64,000 bases of DNA from Candidatus Rokuibacteriota bacterium (lineage in GTDB: Bacteria > Methylomirabilota > Methylomirabilia > Rokubacteriales > CSP1-6): assembly GCA_003220535.1 (NCBI GenBank), contig QHSU01000058.1, positions 124,001 to 188,000 of the forward strand, given 5' to 3'. The position numbers and the translations under genes were made by a program. Numbering within the stretch: position 1 is the first letter of the stretch; every line of letters begins with the position of its first letter. The notes beneath the pieces are model-generated. The model was not told the DNA's origin. It saw nothing but the letters and a program-made list of their open reading frames with translations, and searched no databases. This document shows positions 36,335 to 45,530 of this stretch, in pieces.

Positions 36335-37303
36335 ATGCCGACGACGCTCCTGATGCTGCCGCCGCAAACTCCGACGACGCGCGCCTGGGCCGCGCAGCTC
36401 GGCGCCGCGCTGCCCCAGCTGTCGGTCGTCGTCGCCGAGACCGAGACCGAGGCGGCGAAGGCCGTCGGCGGCGCCGACGCCGCGTTCGGGACCATGCCGG
36501 ACGCGCTGGTCCGCGACGCCCGGCGCCTGCGCTGGCTCCAGGCGCCGCAGGCGGCGCCGCCCGCCGGTTACTACACGCCGGCGCTCATCGGGCACCCCGT
36601 GGTCGTGACCAACTTCCGCGAGATCTACAACGACCACATCGGCGCCCACATCATGGCGTTCGTCCTGGCGTTCGCCCGCGGGCTCCACCACTACATCCCG
36701 CGACAGCTCCGGCGAGAGTGGCGCCGGGAGCCCCAGGATGGGGGCGTGATCCACCTGCCCGAGGCCACGGCGCTGATCGTCGGCGTGGGCGGGATCGGCG
36801 GCGAGGCGGCACGGCTCGCAGCCGCCTTCGGCATGCACGTGATGGGGGTGGACGCGCGACGTCGCGAGGCGCCGCCGGGCGTGCTGAAGCTCGACGGGCC
36901 CGACGCGCTCGACTCGCTGCTGCCGCTCGCCGACTTCGTCATCCTCACCGTGCCGCACACGCCGGCTACCGAGGGCTTCATGCACCGCGCGCGCTTTCAG
37001 CGCATGAAGCGCACCGCATTCCTCATCAACATCGGGCGTGGTATGACGACGCGGCTCGACGACCTGGTCGCGGCCCTCCGGGCGGGCGAGATCGCCGGCG
37101 CCGGGCTCGACGTCTTCGAGCAGGAGCCGCTGCCGGCCGAGCACCCGCTGTGGACGATGCCCAACGTCCTCATCACGCCACACACCGCGGGCCACGGCCC
37201 GCACCTGGACGAGCGGCGCTTCGAGATCCTGCTCGACAACTCTCGCCGCTTCCTGGCCGGCCAGCCGCTGCGCAACGTGGTGGACAAGGCCAGCTGGTTC
37301 TGA
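36335..37303 (+). CDS. D-isomer-specific 2-hydroxyacid dehydrogenase
   Basis: 322 residues. The NAD-binding glycine motif is GVGGIGG (150-156). Catalytic residues are Arg235 (NIGRG), Glu264 (FEQEPLP) and His283 (TPHTAG). The enzyme reduces 2-oxoacids to D-2-hydroxyacids or the reverse; the short N-terminal domain and divergent substrate loop place it near the GhrA/phosphoglycerate dehydrogenase-like group without fixing the substrate. It stands convergent to the carbohydrate-type ABC operon with only 6 bases between the stops. Confidence 0.92.
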   Translation: MPTTLLMLPPQTPTTRAWAAQLGAALPQLSVVVAETETEAAKAVGGADAAFGTMPDALVRDARRLRWLQAPQAAPPAGYYTPALIGHPVVVTNFREIYNDHIGAHIMAFVLAFARGLHHYIPRQLRREWRREPQDGGVIHLPEATALIVGVGGIGGEAARLAAAFGMHVMGVDARRREAPPGVLKLDGPDALDSLLPLADFVILTVPHTPATEGFMHRARFQRMKRTAFLINIGRGMTTRLDDLVAALRAGEIAGAGLDVFEQEPLPAEHPLWTMPNVLITPHTAGHGPHLDERRFEILLDNSRRFLAGQPLRNVVDKASWF

Positions 37304-37309
37304 GCCGGC

Positions 37310-38662
37310 TCAGGGCCGGCGCTTGCGACCGGCGTAGATCTCCTGCATCTCCTTCTCGGCCCAGGCGATGGCCTGGTCGGCGGTCATCTTGCCCGTCGCG
37401 TGCTGCGCGAACATGTCGGGGATGATGTAGAGGTCCCAGACCTGCTGCGACGCTGCCGTCGTCGGACCAGGCCAGGAGGGCGGGACCGACACCTTGGCGA
37501 CCTCGGGAATGAACCGGTACTGCTTGTCGCTCTTGTACACGGCGTGCCTGGTCAGGTTCGTCAGGAACGGCATATTGAACCCGTGGCCGGCTTCCACCCA
37601 CTTGGAGAGGTTGTCGGGCTGGAAGTGGTAGCGCAGAAAGTCCTTGGCGAGATCCTGGTTCTTCGAGAAGTTCCAGACCCCGACGCACCAGAACCCGGTT
37701 GTCGCCTTGCGGTCCACGGGACCTCTCGGTGTGTTGACGTGGTCGATGACCTCCGCGATCTCTTTCTGCGTCCCCGGCACCAGGACCTTGTCCTTCTTGG
37801 CGGACTCGTAGGCGCTGATCGGGTTGTGGATGCCGATGCACTTGCCGGCGTTCAGGCAGCGATTGTTGCTGGCGTCGTCCCACGCCAGTACCTCCGGGTC
37901 CATGGCCTCGATGTAGAGACGCTTGACGAAGTCCATGGCCTGCCGTGTCTCTTTCGAATTGATGGTGATCGTCCTGCCGTCCTTGCCGACGTAGGAGCCG
38001 CCGTAGGACCAGAGGATCGAGAGCAGCGTGACGTTGGCGTCGCCGCTGTGGCCCATGGCGGTGCCGAATGGATGCCCGATGGCCTTGCCCTTCTTGCCGA
38101 TCCGCAGCCAGTCCTCCCAAGTGTCGGGGTTCTTCTCGCCGATCTGCTCCAGCAGGTCGGTCCGTACGGCCATCGGGAAAGGCGGCTGCCACCACGGGAG
38201 CAGCTTCCACTTGCCGCGGATCAGGTAGTCGTTCGGGTTGAGCCACCCGCCGTTCTTGGGCGCGACGTCGGTGGCGACGTCGTTCAGATCGGCCAGATAG
38301 TCGAAGTAGAGATCGGCGTCGCCGAGGCCGGGACCCAGCGCGGTGAGGTCGTGACCCGAGCGCGACTGGACCTCGGCGGCCTTCTTGGTCTGCAGCTGCA
38401 GGTGGGCGATGATATCCAGCCGCACCTTCACCTTGTTCTTCGCTCCCCATTCGTCGAGCTGCCGCTTCAGCTCTTTGTCCGTCTCGGGGACGAAGCTGGC
38501 GATCGTGAGGAAGGTGAGCTCGCGGGTCTGGGCGAACGCGGGTGCCTTGCCCGCAGCGAGAATGCCACCGAGGCCGGTGGCGCCGCCGGCCGCCGCGCCG
38601 AGGAACTGGCGGCGGCTCACGCGACGCGAATCGAGAGCGGTCGGAACGCTGGGTCTGGCCAT
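37310..38662 (-). CDS. Tat-exported extracellular solute-binding protein, family 1
   Basis: 450 residues. The N-terminus (SRRVSRRQFLGAAAGGATGLGGILA) carries a twin-arginine signal. The body fits SBP_bac_1 binding proteins of carbohydrate-type ABC importers: LTFLTIASFVPETDKELKRQLDEWGAKNKVKVRLD, VAPKNGGWL, YEAMDPEVLAWDDASNN-like hinge and KTADQAIAWAEKEMQEIY tail. It is the third and last gene of a minus-strand operon after two permeases. Ligands of this family include sugars, polyols and glycerol phosphate. The start has GGAGGAG a few bases upstream. Confidence 0.9.
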   Translation of the reverse strand: MARPSVPTALDSRRVSRRQFLGAAAGGATGLGGILAAGKAPAFAQTRELTFLTIASFVPETDKELKRQLDEWGAKNKVKVRLDIIAHLQLQTKKAAEVQSRSGHDLTALGPGLGDADLYFDYLADLNDVATDVAPKNGGWLNPNDYLIRGKWKLLPWWQPPFPMAVRTDLLEQIGEKNPDTWEDWLRIGKKGKAIGHPFGTAMGHSGDANVTLLSILWSYGGSYVGKDGRTITINSKETRQAMDFVKRLYIEAMDPEVLAWDDASNNRCLNAGKCIGIHNPISAYESAKKDKVLVPGTQKEIAEVIDHVNTPRGPVDRKATTGFWCVGVWNFSKNQDLAKDFLRYHFQPDNLSKWVEAGHGFNMPFLTNLTRHAVYKSDKQYRFIPEVAKVSVPPSWPGPTTAASQQVWDLYIIPDMFAQHATGKMTADQAIAWAEKEMQEIYAGRKRRP

Positions 38663-38730
38663 TGGGGCTCCTCCTTATTCAGCCTCGGCCGGCGGGACCC
38701 TAGCCCCGCGACGGCCGGCGGCGCGCACTG

Positions 38731-39585
38731 CTACTTGACGGCACCCGCCGTCAGTCCCGAGACGTAGTAGTCCAGGAAGAAGACGTACGCGATCACGATC
38801 GGTAGCGAGCCGATGCAGGCGCCGGCCATCAGCCCGCCCCAGTAGTAGATGTCGCCCCGGATCAGCTCGGAGAAGACGCCGACGGTCATGGTCTTCAGCT
38901 CGGCGGGCGAGACGAAGACCAGCGCATACAGGAACTCGTTCCAGGACAGCGTGAAGGCGAACAGGGCCGCGCAGATCACGCCGGGCACCGCCACCGGGAG
39001 CAGGATCCGCAGCATGGTCTGGAGCCGATTGCACCCGTCGAGCATGGCGCACTCCTCGATCTCTTTCGGCACCGTGCGGAAATAGCCCATGAGAAGCCAG
39101 GTGCAGAAGGGGACCAGGAACGTCGGATATGTGACGACGAGCGCCCAGAGGCTGTCCGAGAGTCCGAGCCGGGCCACCACGGTGCTGAGCGGCAGGAACA
39201 GGAGCGTCGGCGGCACCAGGTACGTGATGAAGATGGCCACGCCGAACGAGTCCCCGCCCGGGAACTTCAGGCGCGCCAACGGGTAGGCGGCGAGCACACC
39301 CAGGACCACCGAGATCACCGTCGCGGCCAGGCTGACCATCAGGCTGTTCACGAACCAGCTCCAGAAGAGCGTGTCCTTCGAGAGGAGCTCGTAGTGGCCG
39401 AAGGTGACACCGCGGCCGATCAGGAACGGCACCGCGTTGACGTCGTAGAGCTCGGCGTTCTTCTTGAAGGACGTGACGAGCATGAAGTAGAGGGGGAACA
39501 GCGCGAAGAGGACGAACGGCATGACGGGCAGGTAGAGGGTGAACAGCGGCCGGCTTCGCCGCGCCAGGCGCGACACGTTACTCAT
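38731..39585 (-). CDS. Carbohydrate-type ABC permease, MalG/UgpE class
   Basis: 284 residues, six predicted helices. The EAA loop EECAMLDGCNRLQTMLRILLPVAVPGV contacts the ATPase. FALFPLYFMLVTSFKKNAELYDV at the N-terminus and LSWNEFLYALVFVSPAELKTMTVGV near the end are typical of the MalG-like partner. The ATG at 39585 overlaps the other permease gene by 8 bases. No ATP-binding gene accompanies the operon. Confidence 0.9.
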   Translation of the reverse strand: MSNVSRLARRSRPLFTLYLPVMPFVLFALFPLYFMLVTSFKKNAELYDVNAVPFLIGRGVTFGHYELLSKDTLFWSWFVNSLMVSLAATVISVVLGVLAAYPLARLKFPGGDSFGVAIFITYLVPPTLLFLPLSTVVARLGLSDSLWALVVTYPTFLVPFCTWLLMGYFRTVPKEIEECAMLDGCNRLQTMLRILLPVAVPGVICAALFAFTLSWNEFLYALVFVSPAELKTMTVGVFSELIRGDIYYWGGLMAGACIGSLPIVIAYVFFLDYYVSGLTAGAVK

Positions 39586-40531
39586 AGGTCGTCGCCCGGC
39601 GGACCATGCGGAGCTGGACGAAGACCACCAGCAGCAGGATCGGGAACAGGAACAGCGACACGGCCGCTCCCTGCCCGATCTGCCCACCTTGCAGGCCGAG
39701 CACGAACGAATAGGTCGCGAACAGGTGCGTCATGTTCATCGGCCCGCCCTTGGTCAGGACGTAGACGATGTTGAAGTCGGCCAGCGTGAAGATCGTCGAG
39801 AAGAGGATCACGACGGCCAGCACGGGCTTGAGGAGCGGGACCGTGACGTGGCAGAAGCGACCGATGGGACCGGCACCGTCCGACTCGGCCGCTTCATAGA
39901 GCTCCTTCGGGATGGCGACCAGCCCGGCGAGCAGCGTGATCGCGAAGAACGGCAGGCCCCGCCAGGTATTGACCAGGATCACGGTGAACATGGCCAGGTA
40001 CGGGTCCGGCAGCCAGGGGATGTCGCGGTTCACGAGGTGCAGGCTCTTGAGGGTCCAGTTCACGACGCTGTAGAGCGGCTCGAACATCCACCACCAGACC
40101 AGGGTGCTGAGCGCGGTGGGCACGATGAACGGCAGCAACACGGCGCCCCGGATCAACCGCTTGAACCGTCCGATCCGGAACAGCAAGAGGGCCAGCGTCA
40201 TCCCGAAGACGGTCTTGGCTCCCAGCGCCACTGCAGTGAACACGATGGAGTTCTGCAACGTCTGGAGAAAGATCGCGCTGGTGAGGAGCCGGCGGAAGTT
40301 GTCGAGACCGACGAAGTCCCCCGTCTCGCCGATGCGCGCGTCGCTCAGGCTGAACCAGACGGAGAGGACGAAGGGATAGGCGACCAGGAACAACAGGAGG
40401 AAGAACGCGGGCGCGATGAATGCGTAGGCGACTGAGGTGTCGCGGACCAGGACGTCGGACAGCGCACGCGCGTGGCCTTCGCCACGCGCGGCGATCTTTG
40501 CCACATCCCCGTTGAGCGTCTTGAGCTGCAC
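39578..40531 (-). CDS. Carbohydrate-type ABC permease, MalF/UgpA class
   Basis: 317 residues with six predicted helices. The start GTG 40531 has GGGAG six bases upstream and gives MQLKTLNGDVAKIAARGEG. Signature regions are YAFIAPAFFLLLFLVAYPFVLSVWFSLSD and the EAA loop YEAAESDGAGPIGRFCHVTVPLLKPV. It is the first gene of the three-gene import operon. The operon faces the TauD gene across a 306-base divergent region. Confidence 0.9.
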   Translation of the reverse strand: MQLKTLNGDVAKIAARGEGHARALSDVLVRDTSVAYAFIAPAFFLLLFLVAYPFVLSVWFSLSDARIGETGDFVGLDNFRRLLTSAIFLQTLQNSIVFTAVALGAKTVFGMTLALLLFRIGRFKRLIRGAVLLPFIVPTALSTLVWWWMFEPLYSVVNWTLKSLHLVNRDIPWLPDPYLAMFTVILVNTWRGLPFFAITLLAGLVAIPKELYEAAESDGAGPIGRFCHVTVPLLKPVLAVVILFSTIFTLADFNIVYVLTKGGPMNMTHLFATYSFVLGLQGGQIGQGAAVSLFLFPILLLVVFVQLRMVRRATTYE

Positions 40532-40837
40532 AACGCGCTCCCATCGAGGACACGCGACCACGCGGCCGCCTCGCCGTCGGGGCGATGCGGCGGCCCACCG
40601 ATGTCGAGCGGGGCGCCCGCTGCGCCTCCCCGGGTCCCGGCACCACCAGCGCTACACCGTAGTGCCAGCCGACGCGAGTGTCAACCACCGTCGCGTGAAT
40701 TTGTCACGGCCGCGGCCGCGGAAACGTGCCGAGCGCGTGATCGCTGGAGCCCGCCTCGTGTGATAGCCTCTTCACGTCCTGTGCCGCTCGGCGCAGGGCG
40801 CCGGGCTCTCGTGTCCATCAGCGTAGGAGGAAGACCG
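40532..40837. promoter_or_regulatory. Divergent intergenic region between the ABC import operon and the TauD gene
   Basis: 306 bases without a gene. It holds a TGATAGCCT box at 40761-40769, 68 bases before the TauD ATG, belonging to the TGNTANNCT series, and a 12-base palindrome CCGCGGCCGCGG near 40709-40720 that is unremarkable at this GC content. No clear promoter for the minus-strand operon, riboswitch or terminator was seen. Confidence 0.4.
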
Positions 40838-41671
40838 ATGATCAAGGTTCAACGCCTCGGGCCGCAGATCGGCGCGGAGATCCAGGGGGTCGACGTGAAG
40901 GCGCTCGACGACGCGGCCTTCGGCGAGATCTATCGGGCGTGGCTCGACGCCAACGTCGTCGTGGTGCCGGGCCAGGAGCTCCAGATCGAAGATTTCTTGA
41001 CGTACAGCCGCCGGTTCGGGTTCGTGAGCCCGCACCCGTCGAAGATGACGCGTCACCCCGACTACCCCGAGATCACCGTGCTGGGGGTCAACAAGTTCGG
41101 GGCGGACGGCGCGCTCGACATGGCGATCTATCGACGGGGCGCCGAGGGATGGCACACCGATGGCGCCTACGACCGAGACCCGTTCAAGGCGACGCAGCTC
41201 TACGCACTGGCCGTCCCGAGCAAAGGCGGCGACACGCTGTTCTCCAGCATGTACGCGGCGTACGAGGCGCTCCCGCAACGGCTCAAGCAGCGACTCGACG
41301 GTCGGGTCGGGGTCTTCACCTACGGCGGCCGACGAAAGGCGACGGCACTGCTCAACCAGGAGGACCGCGACTGGACGCCGGTCTTCCATCCGATCATCCG
41401 CACCCATCCCGAGACCGGGCGCAAGGCGCTCTACTTCGATCCCGGCAAGGTCCTGAGAATCGAGGGCCTCGACGACCAGGAGAGCGACGCGCTGATCGAG
41501 GAGCTGACCGGCTACATGATCCAGCCCGACGGTAGCTACCGCCACACATGGCGCAAGGGTGACATCGTCATCTGGGACAACCGCTGCTCCTATCACAAGG
41601 CGGCAGGCGACTATCCGCCCGAGGAAGACCGCATCCACTGGCGCGTGTCGATCAAGGAGCGCGCGGCGTGA
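40838..41671 (+). CDS. TauD/TfdA-family Fe(II)/2-oxoglutarate dioxygenase
   Basis: 277 residues. The iron-binding facial triad is His106-x-Asp108 (GWHTDGAY) and His253 (DNRCSYHKA); the 2-oxoglutarate-binding Arg is in DRIHWRVS (Arg265 or Arg269). Family members hydroxylate taurine, sulfonates, aryloxyalkanoates or related compounds, releasing CO2 and succinate. AGGAGG lies upstream of the ATG. A dienelactone hydrolase gene follows after 13 bases and a DUF885 gene after that, so the enzyme probably opens a catabolic cassette whose substrate is unknown. Confidence 0.92.
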   Translation: MIKVQRLGPQIGAEIQGVDVKALDDAAFGEIYRAWLDANVVVVPGQELQIEDFLTYSRRFGFVSPHPSKMTRHPDYPEITVLGVNKFGADGALDMAIYRRGAEGWHTDGAYDRDPFKATQLYALAVPSKGGDTLFSSMYAAYEALPQRLKQRLDGRVGVFTYGGRRKATALLNQEDRDWTPVFHPIIRTHPETGRKALYFDPGKVLRIEGLDDQESDALIEELTGYMIQPDGSYRHTWRKGDIVIWDNRCSYHKAAGDYPPEEDRIHWRVSIKERAA

Positions 41672-41684
41672 AGGGAGAGCGTCG

Positions 41685-42401
41685 ATGACGGTCGTCGCGC
41701 GCATGCTCACGCTGGAGCAGGATGGCATCCCCGGCTACGCGGCACAGCCGGGCGGGGCCGGGTCGCGGCCCGGCGTCCTGATGGTGCACCACGCCCACGG
41801 CGTCACGGCCGACTACAAGATCGATGCGTACCGGCTCGCCGCCCTCGGCTTCAATGTCCTCGTTCCGAGCCTGTTCAACATGTTCGGGTTACTCGGAACG
41901 AATCACATCGGCGCCGGCGCCGAGCTACAGGCGAAGCACTCCGACGGCGAGTTCCTCGGCAAGATGAGTGAGGCCTGGCAGTACCTCGTCGAGCGGATGA
42001 ATTCGGACCCGGCACGGACCGCGGCCATCGGGCATTGCATGGGCGGCCGGCTGCTCATCCCCTTCGCGGCCGATCATCCAAGGGTGCGTGCGATCGTTCT
42101 CTACTATCCCTCCGTCCGCGACGAGCCCGAGACCTCCCACCGGCCCCGCCACGCGTTCCAGCTCGCGCGAACGCTCACGTGCGCCTCGCTGGTGTTCTGC
42201 GGGGGCAAGGACTACATCGCGACACCGGCCATCCAGGGCCCGCTCTGGCAGAGCTTCACCGCGAACGGCCAGCCCGTCGAGTGGCACTTCTTCTCCGACG
42301 CCAACCACGGCTTCCGCCACCCCGACAACGAGGGCTTCCAGCCGCACTACGCCGACCTCGTGTGGCCGCTCGTGACCGACTTCTTGCAACGCAGGGTGTG
42401 A
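41685..42401 (+). CDS. Dienelactone hydrolase family protein
   Basis: 238 residues of the alpha/beta-hydrolase fold. The nucleophile is Cys118 in AAIGHCMGGRLL, as in true dienelactone hydrolases, with Asp176 (CGGKDYIATP) and His208 (FSDANHGF) completing the triad. The family opens dienelactones in chloroaromatic breakdown, but many members are broader esterases. AAGGGAGAG precedes the ATG. It is co-oriented and tightly spaced with the upstream dioxygenase, which suggests oxidation followed by ester or lactone cleavage. Confidence 0.9.
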   Translation: MTVVARMLTLEQDGIPGYAAQPGGAGSRPGVLMVHHAHGVTADYKIDAYRLAALGFNVLVPSLFNMFGLLGTNHIGAGAELQAKHSDGEFLGKMSEAWQYLVERMNSDPARTAAIGHCMGGRLLIPFAADHPRVRAIVLYYPSVRDEPETSHRPRHAFQLARTLTCASLVFCGGKDYIATPAIQGPLWQSFTANGQPVEWHFFSDANHGFRHPDNEGFQPHYADLVWPLVTDFLQRRV

Positions 42402-42416
42402 TCCCGCCCGGCGCCG

Positions 42417-44252
42417 ATGCGTGTGCGCGCCCTGTGCGTAGGAGCCCTGGTCGTGCTCATCTCGGCTCCGGGTCGGTCGCCCGCCGCGCCCTCCGATTCC
42501 CTCGCGGCCGGCGTCGAAGCCTTGATCGCGGACGCGGGAAAGACCCCTGAAGACACGCGCCTCCACCGGCTTTTCGAGCTTCACGCGGAGTACCTGCTTC
42601 AGGAGTTCCCGGAGTACGCCACCTACGTCGGCGCCCGAGGCCAGAATGGCCGCTGGACCGATCGGTCGGCGGCAGCGATCGCGCGGCGGAGGGCCGCCCT
42701 CGAATTGCCGGCGAAGGCGCTCGCGACGATCGATCGGGAGAAGCTCTCGCCGGCCGACCGGCTGAACTACGATCTCTTTCGTCGTCAGGTCGCCGAGCAG
42801 CTCGAGGGACGGCGCTTCCCGTGGGAGCTCATGCCCGTCAGTCAGCTGCGTGGCATCCACCAGGACATTCCGCAGATCCTCAGCGAGCAGATGCCCGCCC
42901 GGACCGCGGCCGACTACGAGGCCATGCTCCGCCGTCTACGCGGGACGCCCCTGCTGCTCGAGCAGACGATCGCGGTGATGAAGGAGGGGCTGCGACGGGG
43001 AATCACTCCGCCGAAGATCACGCTTCGCGACGTCCCGGCCCAGACCGCCGCGATCCTCGTCGAGGATCCCGCGAAGAGCCCGTTCCTCGCCGCGTTCCGG
43101 GCGATGCCCGAGACGATTCCCGCGGACACGCGTAACGCCCTGAAGGCGGAAGCGTCGAAGCTGCTCAGGGCGCAGGTGCTGCCGGCCTTCCGCCGGCTGC
43201 GCGACTTCGTCGCGACCGAGTACGTGCCCAACTGCCGTGACTCGCTGGCGGCCACCGCCTTGCCCGACGGGCAGGATTGGTACGCCTATCTCGTTTTCCT
43301 GTCGACGACCACTCGTTTGACGCCGAAACAGATCCACGAGATCGGCCTCGAGGAGGTCAAGCAGATCCGCGCTGAGATGGAGCGGGTCATGCGCGCCACA
43401 GGCTTCGACAAGGATCTCGCCACGTTTTTCCAGTTCTTGAAGACCGACCCGCGCTTCTTCTATTCGCGGCCCGAGGACCTGCTGGCCGGCTATCGCGAGA
43501 TCGCCAAGCGCGCCGATCCCGAGGTGATCAAGCTCTTCGGCAAGCTGCCGCGCCTGCCCTACGGCGTCGTGCCGATGCCCGGCCACGCGGCGGCGTCGCG
43601 CAGCGCGGGCGCCTACGACGGCGGATCGCTCGCCGCGGGCCGGCCCGGATATTTCTACGCCAACCTCACGGCCGTCGACACCCGGCCCAAGTGGGAGATG
43701 GAGGCCCTGGTGCTCCACGAGGCCGTTCCCGGCCACCACCTTCAGACCGCGCTCGCCCAGGAGCACCCGGATCTGCCCGAATTCCGAAAGCACGGCGGCT
43801 ACGAGGCCTATTCGGAGGGCTGGGGCCTCTATGCCGAGACGCTCGGGTACGACATGGGCTTCTACCAGGACCCGTACTCGCGTTTCGGGGCGCTCAACTA
43901 TCAGATGTGGCGCGCCGTCCGGCTCGTCGTCGACACCGGCATCCACGCGTTCGGCTGGAGCCGCCAGCAAGCGATCGACTTCTTCAGGGCCAACTCCGCC
44001 AAGTCCGAGCGGGAGATCGCAGTCGAGATCGACCGCTACATCGTCTCGCCGGGCCAGGCGCTCGCCTACAAGATCGGCCAGCGCAAGTTTCTCGAGCTGC
44101 GGGAGCGGGCCCGGCGCGAGCTCGGCGCGAGCTTCGACGTCCGCGCCTTCCACGACGCCGTGCTGGCCGAGGGCGCGCTGCCGCTCGACGTGCTGGAGGC
44201 CCGGATCGACGACTGGATCGCGCAGCGCAAGGCGGCGGCCCCGCCGAACTAG
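42417..44252 (+). CDS. Exported DUF885 family protein with HExxxGHH metal site
   Basis: 611 residues. A signal peptide (VRALCVGALVVLISAPGRSPAA) directs export. The C-terminal half carries LHEAVPGHHLQTALA (residues 434-441 are HEAVPGHH) and EAYSEGWGLYAE, a zinc-site arrangement typical of DUF885 proteins, which resemble M2/M3-like metallopeptidases. Activity is not established, but a secreted or periplasmic peptidase or hydrolase is likely. The gene begins 15 bases after the dienelactone hydrolase and is convergent with the amidohydrolase downstream. Confidence 0.9.
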   Translation: MRVRALCVGALVVLISAPGRSPAAPSDSLAAGVEALIADAGKTPEDTRLHRLFELHAEYLLQEFPEYATYVGARGQNGRWTDRSAAAIARRRAALELPAKALATIDREKLSPADRLNYDLFRRQVAEQLEGRRFPWELMPVSQLRGIHQDIPQILSEQMPARTAADYEAMLRRLRGTPLLLEQTIAVMKEGLRRGITPPKITLRDVPAQTAAILVEDPAKSPFLAAFRAMPETIPADTRNALKAEASKLLRAQVLPAFRRLRDFVATEYVPNCRDSLAATALPDGQDWYAYLVFLSTTTRLTPKQIHEIGLEEVKQIRAEMERVMRATGFDKDLATFFQFLKTDPRFFYSRPEDLLAGYREIAKRADPEVIKLFGKLPRLPYGVVPMPGHAAASRSAGAYDGGSLAAGRPGYFYANLTAVDTRPKWEMEALVLHEAVPGHHLQTALAQEHPDLPEFRKHGGYEAYSEGWGLYAETLGYDMGFYQDPYSRFGALNYQMWRAVRLVVDTGIHAFGWSRQQAIDFFRANSAKSEREIAVEIDRYIVSPGQALAYKIGQRKFLELRERARRELGASFDVRAFHDAVLAEGALPLDVLEARIDDWIAQRKAAAPPN

Positions 44253-44314
44253 CACCACCGGCCCAGCGCGGCCGGCCGCCAACGCCCCGTCGGGGACGCC
44301 GCCGCGGCCCGTGA

Positions 44315-45388
44315 CTACGCTTTGATCCCGAGCAGCTTCGCCGCCGTCCCGCCGAGCATCGCCACGCGCTCGGCGTCGCTCAGGCCCGGCGTGCCGAGGA
44401 TGTGATCCACCGACGTCCTCGTCCAGGGGAAGGGATAGTCGGTGCCCATCACGATCTGACTCGATCCCGTTTCCGCCACCAGGTGGCGCAGGGCCTCCGG
44501 CGTGAAGACGATCGAGTCGTAGTAGAGCTGCCGGAGATACTCCGTCGGCTTCTTCTTGAGTGCCTTGGTGCAACGGTCGGGGAAGGTCACGCAAATCGCG
44601 TCGGAGCGTGCCCCGTACGACGGCAGGTAGCCACCGCCGTGCGCCGCGCAGATCTTCAGCCCGGGGAAGCGGTCGAGCGTTCCCTCGAAGATCAGGTGCG
44701 AGAGCGCGATCGTGGTTTCCAGCGGATTGCCGATCGCGTTCTCGAGCCCGCCGCTGCCCCGGAGCCGGCTCTGCAGGTCGGCCGCGGCCCCCGCGGCTTG
44801 CGGGTGCATGAAGACCAGCACCCCGAGCTGCTCGGCCTTGGCCCAGAACGGGTGGAACTTCGGGTCGGACAGCTCCTCGCCGTTGACGCTGCCGCCGACG
44901 GAGACGCCGCGCAATCCGTACTTCTTGATCCCTTCCTCCAGCTGCTCGGCGGCGAGGTCCGGATGCTGCAACGCCACCGTGGCGAAGGCGACGAAGCGAT
45001 CCGGGTTCGCGGCGCACGCCTCGGCGAGCTTCTCGTTCTGGATCCTGATCAGCTCGCGCGCGACGTCGCGCGCGGCCTTGTACCAGTAGGGATTGATGCT
45101 GAGCGCCTCGACGTCGATGCCCTGCTCGTCCATCGCCCGGATGCGGTCCGAGGCCTGGGACATGAGTAGCGTCTGCGGCTCGACCTTCCGGCCCATGAGC
45201 GCCATCGCCTCGGGGACGGCGCAGTGGGCGTGGACGTCGACGGTCTTGACGCGCCGGCCGTTCACCACCACTTCCCGGCGCCGCGCCTGCGCCTGGGCCG
45301 ACGCGGCGCTCACCATACTGCACCCGACGAAGGCGATGCCGGCCACCGCGCCGGCGGTGTCCTCGAGGAACTCTCTGCGAGTGTTCAT
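44315..45388 (-). CDS. Exported amidohydrolase (amidohydrolase_2 / ACMSD-like)
   Basis: 357 residues from ATG 45388, with GGAGAGG five bases upstream. The N-terminus MNTRREFLEDTAGAVAGIAFVGC is a twin-arginine-type signal, unusual for this mostly cytosolic family. Metal ligands begin with VDVHAHCAVPE (His53, His55); later conserved segments are VFMHPQAAGA, ICAAHGGGYLPSYGAR and VMGTDYPFPW with the metal-binding Asp. The layout resembles aminocarboxymuconate-semialdehyde decarboxylase and related hydrolases or decarboxylases. Product and substrate are unknown. It diverges from the NIPSNAP gene. Confidence 0.9.
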   Translation of the reverse strand: MNTRREFLEDTAGAVAGIAFVGCSMVSAASAQAQARRREVVVNGRRVKTVDVHAHCAVPEAMALMGRKVEPQTLLMSQASDRIRAMDEQGIDVEALSINPYWYKAARDVARELIRIQNEKLAEACAANPDRFVAFATVALQHPDLAAEQLEEGIKKYGLRGVSVGGSVNGEELSDPKFHPFWAKAEQLGVLVFMHPQAAGAAADLQSRLRGSGGLENAIGNPLETTIALSHLIFEGTLDRFPGLKICAAHGGGYLPSYGARSDAICVTFPDRCTKALKKKPTEYLRQLYYDSIVFTPEALRHLVAETGSSQIVMGTDYPFPWTRTSVDHILGTPGLSDAERVAMLGGTAAKLLGIKA

Positions 45389-45530
45389 GCTGTCCTCTCC
45401 GTTGGTCTGGCGTGCAGGAGTTGCGTCGTCAGCCCCCTCACCGTCAAGGCTTGTAGTTTCTTTTCTCGCGCTTGGCAACCTCTTGACGGACTCCGCGTTC
45501 GCGAGTACGTAGCGGGTATAGGAGGGACTC

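Noticed and set aside
40707..40722. 12-base palindrome CCGCGGCCGCGG
   Set aside because: Palindromes of only C and G are expected by chance at this GC content and no second copy or regulator context was seen.
44253..44314. Short CCCC-GTC-GGGG hairpin and GC palindrome between convergent genes
   Set aside because: Four-base stems in a GC-rich gap are not evidence for a terminator.
42936..45323. 795-codon open frame spanning the DUF885 and amidohydrolase genes
   Set aside because: It crosses two unrelated real genes on different strands and has no domain of its own.
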